From Rhizophagus clarus (Eukaryota > Glomeromycota > Glomeromycetes > Glomerales > Glomeraceae), in the NCBI GenBank assembly GCA_015698045.1, contig BLAL01000193.1, positions 711,001 through 775,000 of the forward strand: DNA of 64,000 bases, read 5' to 3'. Positions 56,484 to 64,000 of this stretch are shown piece after piece. Positions within the stretch are counted from its first letter, which is position 1, and each line of letters starts with the position of its first letter. The position numbers were made by a program, and so were the translations under genes. The notes below the pieces were generated by a model, which worked only from the letters and a program-made list of their open reading frames with translations, was not told the origin of the DNA and did not search any database.

Positions 56484-58184
56484 ATAAGAATGAAGAACCA
56501 AAATCAAGTCGAACTGATAGCTATATTGATAATAAACCAGAATCAGAAATTCAAGATTGGTTTAATGATAAATATTCAGAAAAAAAAAATATAAATATCG
56601 TTGGAGACAAAAAGTCAAAGTTTAAAGGTTCTTTGAAAATTAAAGACTTTGAGAAGTTAAAAAAAATTAGTTTGCAGAAATTTGATTTAATTAATTTGGA
56701 AATTAGTGATTGTTCCAAACTTACTAAGATTAACTTGTCGGAGCTTTCTCTACTTACGAGTTTATTTATATCCAAATGTTCAAAACTAACCAAGCTCAAT
56801 TGTTCATCAAAAGAGTTAACTAGTTTGAAAATAAGTGATTGTTCTCGACTTAAAAATTTTGACTTATCAGGATTTTCTAAACTTGAGAGTTTATCTGTAA
56901 CTAAATGTCCAGTCTCGCTTGACCGTTTAACAACTGAATTAACCAGTTTGGAAATAAATAGTTCTCTATTTGAAGATATTGGCTTGAGACAACTCACAAA
57001 ACTTGAGAGTTTAACTGTAATTGACTGTTTAAAACTAAACAAGTTTGATTATTCATCAAATAAGTTAACTATTTTGAAAATAAGGGATTGTCATAATCTT
57101 GATGATGTTGATTTGTCAAGACTTCCTAATCTTACAATTTTATCTGTAATTGACTGTCTAAAATTAACCAAGCTTGATTGTTCATCAATTGAGTCGTTAA
57201 CTAAATTGGAAGTTAATGGTCTTATTGAGCTCAATTGTTCGAATACATCAATTGAAGAATTAAGTCTTAATCTTTGCCCAAAAATCGAAAGACTAGAATG
57301 TTCCAACAACAGTAAACTTATTAATTTAGATGTAAGCAATTGTTCTAATTTGAAATCTCTTAATTGCTCTGGTAATAATCTAACTAGTCTTGATCTAAGT
57401 CATTGTCCTAAATCTATTAATGTTATTAAATCTTATGGCTTGATTATTACTCGAAAAAAAGAATATATTAAAAATATATTGATAGTCGGCCGCACTGGTA
57501 GTGGTAAATCTACATTAGCCAATGTATTAACTAATACTAATAAATTTAAAGAAAGCGTGTATACGTTAAATGAGGCCAGATATTTTATGAAACAAGAATT
57601 TAAATGGAAGGAGAATTATTTTCGTGTAATTGATACTATTGGGAATTGGTGATGCTATGCTAGATTTTAAGAATCTCTTATACAAAATAGCCAATGAAAT
57701 TTATTCAATGCCGGAAGGAATAAGTCAAGGTTTATTTGTAATTGATGGAGAATTCACTATAGAAGAAATAAATGCATTCAACATGATTAAAGATTCCATT
57801 TTAGAAATTAAAACCCTTGATTATATCACTCTAGTGAAAACTAAATTTATTAACTTTAGAAGCAGAGAAGAATGTGATAAAGATATAGAAAGAATGAAAG
57901 AAGAAAGCGAATTCGTTGTTGAAATAATTGATTCATGCAATGATGTCATTCATGTAGACTTTCCCCTGATTAATAATGAGGAAATTTATGATGATGTTAC
58001 CCAAATTAGTAAAGAAACAAGAGAAATGTCAAGAAAATTATTATTGGACTATTTAGAGAACGTGCCTCCGGTTAAGAAAAATGAATATTTCAAATTAAAA
58101 ACATGGGATAAATTACGAATAAGATTAAAACGATGTTTACAGATCTTGTGGCAGCTTATGACGTGCCGAATGAATTTTATTTAA
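56484..58184 (+). pseudogene. LRR plus AIG1-like P-loop GTPase region, probable C-terminal part of the kinase gene
   Basis: Open from an acceptor (CAACTAG) at 56483 without an in-frame ATG until 56633, although the conserved text (NKPESEIQDWF) starts earlier, so an upstream exon is needed. A GTAAGT donor at about 56409 fits. About ten LRR-like repeats follow (SLFISKCSKLTKLNCSS, LTSLKISDCSRLKNFDLS). The GTPase has GRTGSGKSTLANVL (Walker A) and DTIG. Right after DTIG a GGG run carries one extra base (near 57645), ending the frame at 57652. The correct continuation, GIGDAMLDFKNLLYKIANEI, runs to 58184. One-base errors in G-runs are common in assemblies, so it may be intact in reality. Confidence 0.75.
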
Positions 58185-58687
58185 TTATTTTATGTAATAC
58201 ATAGAATAATCTGAAGGAACAAATTGAGTTAACGTTATAATTTTACGTACATTAGAAGCTGAACTTTATCATTTTAGTATTAAGGATGATTTTTATGACG
58301 AACGGTTTATTAGAATGAAATTCGTATACCATTTTACTTAATTAAAATATCTTTTATTTGGAATAAATTTATAACTATAATGAAAAGTTAAAAAGGTTTG
58401 TAAAAAACATATTTCTTAGATTCATTCCATCACACTAACTATTATACAAATCGAAGCATATTCTTTTTTAATATTTTTGATATGATTAACATAAATTTAA
58501 ATATTGATCTCACAACATGTTGAAAAATTGTAGAGGAAAATATTTTTATAAGTAAAATAAACAATTTTTTATATTTATTGATGACAGAAAAAATATTTCA
58601 AATTAAAAGTGTCCGAACAATGATTAATTGCGACTATTTAATAGGAATTCCAATAAGAAAATATAGGGCATCTTCACAAAAAACGTG
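58185..58687. other. AT-rich 3' flank of the kinase/GTPase locus
   Basis: No coding pattern, inverted repeat or RNA gene recognised. It probably contains the transcript 3' end. Confidence 0.5.
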
Positions 58688-58695
58688 ATTGAGAC

Positions 58696-59088
58696 TAGGG
58701 ATGGCAACGGTCGGTCACGGTCAAGTTATCGGTCGGTCATAACCGGTTAAGGACCTTTGACCGACCGACCGTTTTGGTTGACCATTTTTCTGACCGTTTA
58801 ACTGACCGTTTAACTGACCACTTTTTTCTTTTTAACGAATTTAATCAAGACAAAATGTTAAAAAGTATTTTTGTTAGCGAAAAAAAAACGTTATTTGACT
58901 TTTTTATTGATTAAATTCGTTAAAAGAAATGTCAAATGGATAAGGTTAACTAAATGGTCAGTTAACAATCAGTTAAACGGTCGGTTAAACGGTCGGTCAG
59001 AAGCCTTTGACCGACCGATATCGGTCACGGTCATAAAGGGTCATAACCGGTCATTACCAGTTAATAACCGTGACCGTTGCCATCCCTA
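58696..59088. mobile_element. 393-bp hAT-type MITE
   Basis: TAGGGATGGCAACGG and its inverted copy bound a palindrome full of GACCGACCG / CGGTCGGTC motifs. The flanks ATTGAGAC (58688-58695) and ATTAAGAC (59089-59096) form an 8-bp duplication with one mismatch. No protein is encoded. Confidence 0.87.
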
Positions 59089-59249
59089 ATTAAGACTAAT
59101 TTCAACAAGCTGATCAAGATTGAAATTTCATATGAAATTTCATATTAACGCTAACTATCTGCTCTTCAGAAACTATACATGAATCCTTATATATGGAATT
59201 CCAGGGGATTTAATGTGATTAAACCAGGTCCAGATGAGGTTACAGTATG

Positions 59250-60075
59250 ATTTCCCGAATGCCAATATCCCGAATCCCCAATATCCCGAATGCCAATATC
59301 CCGAATCTTTTGAACTTATGCTGAAAATATGCAACTTAGTTAATGTAGTTAATATGATTAATTATTTAATATAGCATAATAATTAAATATAATGTATATG
59401 TGAAATAAAATGTTTTATATGTGATATGTTCAAGATATTGTTTAGTAAAGATTAATAATGATTAACTATAGGTTATTTTACGAATTAATTTGTTTTATTT
59501 GTTATGATTTTTAGATCTTAGATTAGTTTAGTTTATTTATCAGTTATGTTTTTTATTATTTTTGATAATTGTTTGATTTTTTTTTTTTATTTTATTTTCT
59601 TTTTCATTTTAGTTATTTTATTTTAATATTTCTAATTATTGATTAGATAGGTTTCACTTGAAATATAGTGATTCATATGTATAGATATATACGGTTATAT
59701 GTCTAAGTTGAAGATGTTACTAAATGGATATCGTTTTGTCTTTGGTGTTCATATCAAAGAGTTAAAAAAAAAAAAATATGTTCAAGATATTAGGGATTCG
59801 GGATATTAGGAATTCGGGATATTGGCATTCGGGATATTGTATGTTTCCAGTTCGGGAAATCGGGAATTCGGGAAATCGGCATTCGGGAAATTGACTTCGG
59901 GAAAAGGTACATTCGGGAAAATGGCATTCGGGATATTGTATGTTTCCAGTTCGGGAAATCAGGAATTCGGGAAATTGGGATTCGGGAAATGGTCCAGTTC
60001 GGGAAATCGGCATTCGGGAAATTGGCTTCGGGAAAAGGTACATTCGGGAAAATGGCATTCGGAAAAATGTCCGAC
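59250..60075. repeat. Foldback with TTCGGGA(A/T)AT arrays
   Basis: The left block 59250-59312 is CCCGAATGCCAATATCCCGA-type. The right block 59780-60075 is its inverted relative, expanded into about twenty TTCGGGA units and including a ~100-130-bp tandem duplication (units starting near 59827 and 59928, each with ATATTGTATGTTTCCAGTTC). Between them is AT-rich sequence without genes. Overlapping open frames on both strands are by-products of the repeat. Confidence 0.8.
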
Positions 60076-60472
60076 ATTGCCAGATGATTGGCAACCGACC
60101 CCGTTTTTTGGCTAACTACACCATTATTAAATCGGTGAACTGTTTTTTATATTAATTAAATTATTACTAATCATCAAATTTCACTAACTGGATAAGGGTA
60201 CTTAACTCAAAATGGGTGAGTCAAAAGAGGTCAGGTTATATTGTGGCAAATCGGCTGGCAACAGGACCCCGGAAACTATATATATAGGTTGTTTTAAATT
60301 TCAAAAAATTACTATGACCTTTACCCAAGTTAAGGCAAAAATTTACTAGTAATGTTACCCAGTTTATTAGTAACCTTAAACCTTTCCAATATACGTTACC
60401 CAAAATAAAAATAACCCATTATAGTTATTTATAAACCAATTTTATTATAAATTTAATAATTTTATATTCAAA

Positions 60473-63400
60473 TTAATGAAATATTGTTGCTATAATGCTA
60501 ATTACTTGTTTCTGTGAAAAAAAGTCAAAAATTTCCCAAGAATTTCCTTCTAAACATAAACGACCGGGTAAATTTGCAACATTAATTACATCCAAGCAAC
60601 TATTATCAAAGTGATAAATAACTTGCTTTGAAGTTATATGTGCAAATATTTTACCACCTGATTTACATATTGGAGAAAATAAATTGCCGTCAGTATTTAC
60701 AAATGTAGCAACCGAAATGTAAGATAAAGAATCTATATCTTGAGAAAAAGAAACATAAGCATGCCGCATAGATACTAATCTATATAACGATAATACTTTT
60801 CCTAAAAATATACTCTCTTTTGATATATATAAAATAAATCCATTTTCTCTTAATGGATTATTATCAGTTACATTGGCACGAGAAATATTTGGCGCTAAAT
60901 GTAAAATATAATAAATAATAAGAATTAATTATTTTCGATTAAAAACTTATTAGTATATCAGATATACCATTAATATACTGAGGTAATCCAATATTTTCTA
61001 AATTTTTTCTTCCTGTCCACCTTTCTTTTCGTGATCTAATTGTTGGTTCTAAAGTACCATCTTTTCGGAAAAATTCTGAAATTAACAAATTTGCTGAATT
61101 TCTATTGAATTCTTCTTGATTATTAGATAGTTGAATTGCATTTAATCTACGGTTTTGGCAAGGCCTTTCAGATCGTGAAAATGCATTATGAGATGTACGA
61201 GTTTGAATTATCTGTGATATGTTCATTGAGCCATTTGTATCAAATAATTCATTTTGTTGGAATTCAGTTAATGAAGATAATTTTGTAGTAGTATTAATAA
61301 TATAATCTAATTCCGTTTTTGACGAATCTGAAAGCTCAGATACTTCATTCGACTCTGATTCTGTCAAATCTGCTAATCGTGATAATCGTGCTACTTCTGA
61401 AGCTGCACTGGTAAAAGAATTTTCATTCAAATCATCCAAATTAATTTCTTCACTATTAAAATCAAATCCACTAACATTATCTACATCAAAATCATCATTA
61501 TTATTTAAAAGATTGGAAATTACCATTGAGTGGTGTGATGTTGAAATATAAAAATGTGGAATTGTTTTATCATTTAATAGTTTAATTCCTAACGCTTTAA
61601 TAAATCCAGCCGCATCATTATATGCTATTTTGATTGCATCATAAATAGCATTATCATCAGGCCATATTCGCAAAATATCAATATTTTCATTTGATATAGA
61701 ATTTGGATTAAAATCAAATACGTAACCTAATAAATAATGATTAATTATATATATTCACATAAAAACAAGTAAATATATTAGTTTATTACAATACCTGATG
61801 CTGATGTCTTTTCCTTTTGAATTTGTATACCTTGTCTAATAATTTTATCTCGATAAGCAACACGTTGCTGAATTTTAAAAAATTCATAAAAGGAAAAATC
61901 ATTTGTTATTTGGCGTGATATACCAAATAGATGTTCTATAGCTTCAGTACCGTATTCCCAGGGATATAAAGGATATAATGGATAAAATTCGCGATGAGAT
62001 ATAATTAAAAGTATTAAGGATTCTGCTAAACTAGTAAAAATTTTGAAACTTTGTGAAGAAATAAAGTTTTTGGAAATAGAAAATTTTGAATCATATAATT
62101 GACCAGCATTTTCTATATATTCAGCCCACATTTTTAAAAAAAAGTATCCACGCATAGCCATAATAATTCGTTCTTTATGAAAAATGTTACGATTCAAGTA
62201 CGAATCAAACAGATCTCCTATTTAAATTAAAATAGTTTTATTAACCATAAAATTATTGCAATGATGTAACGAATATTTATTGTTTTACACACCTAATACA
62301 AATAAATAAACAAATAAAGATCGCATTTCATTGTTTTCCATTTCATTCTGATATATTTGTTCTAGTATATCTGAATGAAATAATCTATACGCGGCTCCAT
62401 CATCTTGTTTATCAACATTTACAACATCACAAATATAAATTGCATGATCTTTAGCTTGAGCAAGAGTTAAAAGATGCCGATAAAGTATTACATTATTTCC
62501 AAGAACTAATAATCTTGCACCTGAATGAAGTTGATTACGAGCCGTTTTTCTAGCATGTTTAGGATCCTGCACAGTTATAATGGGCAAATTTCGATACATT
62601 GGCATCTATATATATACATTAATTTAATTAATTTTAAAAGTTTTTTAAACTTTATATAAATCTATTATATTTTATTAGCTACCTGAAAATGTACATTATA
62701 ATAATTATCGTGAAATTCAAAAAAACTCTCGGCCTTTTCACCATTCATTATTAATCGTTGCGCATTAAATTCAACAGGAGCACCATCTGATCCTAAACTA
62801 ATTAAATTAATACCCGCATCTCGTGACATAATTAATATGTTCATTAAAAGATCATATATTGCCGTTGCATTAGATTCTCCATTTGTTGGCAATATAGCAA
62901 TTACAATAGGTGGAATTTTTTCAATTGGAATCTAATAAAATACAAATAAATAATTGTTAATTATAAGTAAATATAGTAAATATTCAAATTATAAAATTAT
63001 GTACCTTTAATACCACTACTCTAACTTGAGTTGCAATAGCTTTTTTTTGTTTTATATTATTTATAATTTTATGAATATCATCATACGTTTGAACTGAGGT
63101 TTCTGATAATTTTAAAGTTGACCCTACAATGCAACCTAATTCATCTGAATATGTAAGTTTAGGCCGAACTTTTGTACAATCTGTCATCCCAACAATAGGT
63201 CCATTCCAATTAAGTGCTTTGGTTAACCGAACAACTTTAAGTATATTTTCATATACTAACTCTGGATTAGATATAATATCACTTTCATTTGCTCGCATAT
63301 ATCTTATAGATCTAATACTCATTCCTGCAAACATTTGCCTAAAGATTTCATATTCACGGCTACTATCTGATAATAAACAAAAAAATTGTTTTAAATATTC

Positions 63401-64000
63401 AGAATAACGGAGGCCTGTCATTTTTTTATCTTGTAATTTTTTTTCCTGTATTTGTATCATCAATGATGCTAATTCTTGAAATGTCCTTTCTCCTTTAAAT
63501 AATCCGTCTTTTCCAAATTGAGCTAACTTAAACCAAAGTTCCGCATCATTATCATTGTTATCAGCTGATACCCATAATGATTTAAGATTTGTATTAAGTA
63601 ACAGTTTACTTAAAGGATGTTCGAGATACCATTTTGGAATAAAGCGAATATTTTTTCCAGTTGCTCGTTGCTAAAAATAAAACATAAAATTAGATAAAAT
63701 TAATTTATATATAATACACTTATTTAAACATACTTTTTTAGTTGCTTGGTTTAAGCGACTATTTTTTCTTAACTTGTCACATTCATCACAAATACCCGAT
63801 TCTCTAGTTGTAAAATTTTCACACATTTTACTTCTAACGGAAAGAGTAGTTTTATCTAAAATCCATATAGCATGTGCACGTAAATAATTCTTAAGATCAG
63901 CACATCGCGTTTTACCAAGACTTTTTAGTCTAAGACTTGCTTTAATAACTTCTGGAAATAATTCTTTTGCGGCAATATCAGGTCTGATTGACCCTCCAAA
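60473..64000 (-). CDS. Large transposase-like protein (P-element/THAP9-like?), seven exons, 5' end outside the window
   Basis: Exons complement 63734-64000+, 63005-63670, 62683-62931, 62293-62605, 61795-62217, 60968-61726 and 60473-60894. All six introns are 63-77 bp with GT..AG ends and phases that fit, giving at least 1032 residues with no break. The N-terminal part has a zinc-like CENFTTRESGICDECDK. Candidate catalytic landmarks are IVGMTDCTK, LISLGSDGAPVE, VQDPKHARKTARNQL and WEYGTEAIEHLFGISRQ. A DP-H-K-RN block followed by an EH-FG-R block recalls P-element/THAP9 transposases, and I recall similar proteins in basidiomycetes. This is family inference, not proof. A Ser/Glu/Asn-rich acidic linker precedes a folded C-terminus. 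No TIR is visible at its 3' side. Confidence 0.75.

Noticed and set aside
59815..60060. Telomere-like or centromere repeat
   Set aside because: TTCGGGAAAT is not the fungal TTAGGG motif, and the array is short, interstitial and part of an inverted pair.
59762..60155. Open frames on both strands rich in PNALFPE / FGKLG repeats
   Set aside because: They translate the TTCGGGA tandem repeat. No flanking coding sequence.

Overview
The window is AT-rich (roughly three quarters A+T), with short GT-AG introns of about 60-90 bp, long poly-A/T runs and a very high load of mobile elements. It carries a tyrosine-kinase-like protein kinase, an LRR plus P-loop GTPase (AIG1-like), a SAM-domain protein, small secreted cysteine-rich proteins and LINEs with RNase H. 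This combination suggests a filamentous fungus, most likely an arbuscular mycorrhizal fungus (Glomeromycotina, Rhizophagus-like). That assignment is inference from gene families and composition, not a database match.

Layout. 1-5.5 kb: a palindromic TA-inserting element rich in small CTGCTG/CAGCAG hairpins, itself split by a 1.56 kb insertion; three copies of a degenerate unit (R1, R2 here, R3 at 41.5 kb); and a two-exon gene for a small secreted Cys-rich protein, whose paralogue lies at 40.8-41.1 kb inside a ~2 kb direct segmental duplication. 5.5-7.3 kb: an array that looks like repeated intron 3' ends, then a pyrimidine tract. 7.4-9.5 kb: a decayed LRR-GTPase copy. 9.8-11.3 kb: a large nested foldback element. 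11.5-12.0 kb: a ubiquitin-conjugating enzyme (E2) pseudogene that has lost its catalytic cysteine.

12.5-35.8 kb is the centrepiece: a nested insertion stack resolvable to the base in most places. The outer unit (about 3.4 kb once inserts are removed) has 23-bp perfect terminal inverted repeats and two convergent genes: a 521-residue Cys-rich/acidic/SAM-domain protein and an intact three-exon DD34E Tc1-like transposase. The SAM gene is split by a second transposon (29-bp perfect TIRs, TA duplication, DD81E transposase). That element has in turn received two full-length non-LTR retrotransposons in opposite orientation (TSDs of 16 and 12-13 bp) and a 423-bp foldback MITE (TTAA duplication). Removing the layers restores both interrupted reading frames exactly.

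35.9-45 kb is mostly non-coding: pyrimidine tracts, foldbacks, a CAA/CAG repeat, a hairpin array, the segmental duplication with the second secreted-protein gene, and a 20-bp minisatellite. 45.2-48.9 kb is a 3.7 kb DNA transposon with TIRs, a TAA duplication and a decayed DDE-like transposase with a CW-like zinc finger. 49.6-54.8 kb holds MITEs and a second intron-3'-end-like array. 54.9-58.2 kb holds a four-exon protein kinase followed by an LRR-GTPase region that probably belongs to the same gene (one or two frameshifts). 58.7-60.1 kb holds a hAT-type MITE and a TTCGGGA array. 60.5-64.0 kb is a clean seven-exon gene, running off the right edge, for a large transposase-like protein resembling P-element/THAP9 proteins.

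I saw no tRNA, rRNA or CRISPR array. Most genes are either parts of mobile elements or members of families typically expanded in these fungi, so the window reads as a fast-evolving, repeat-rich compartment.
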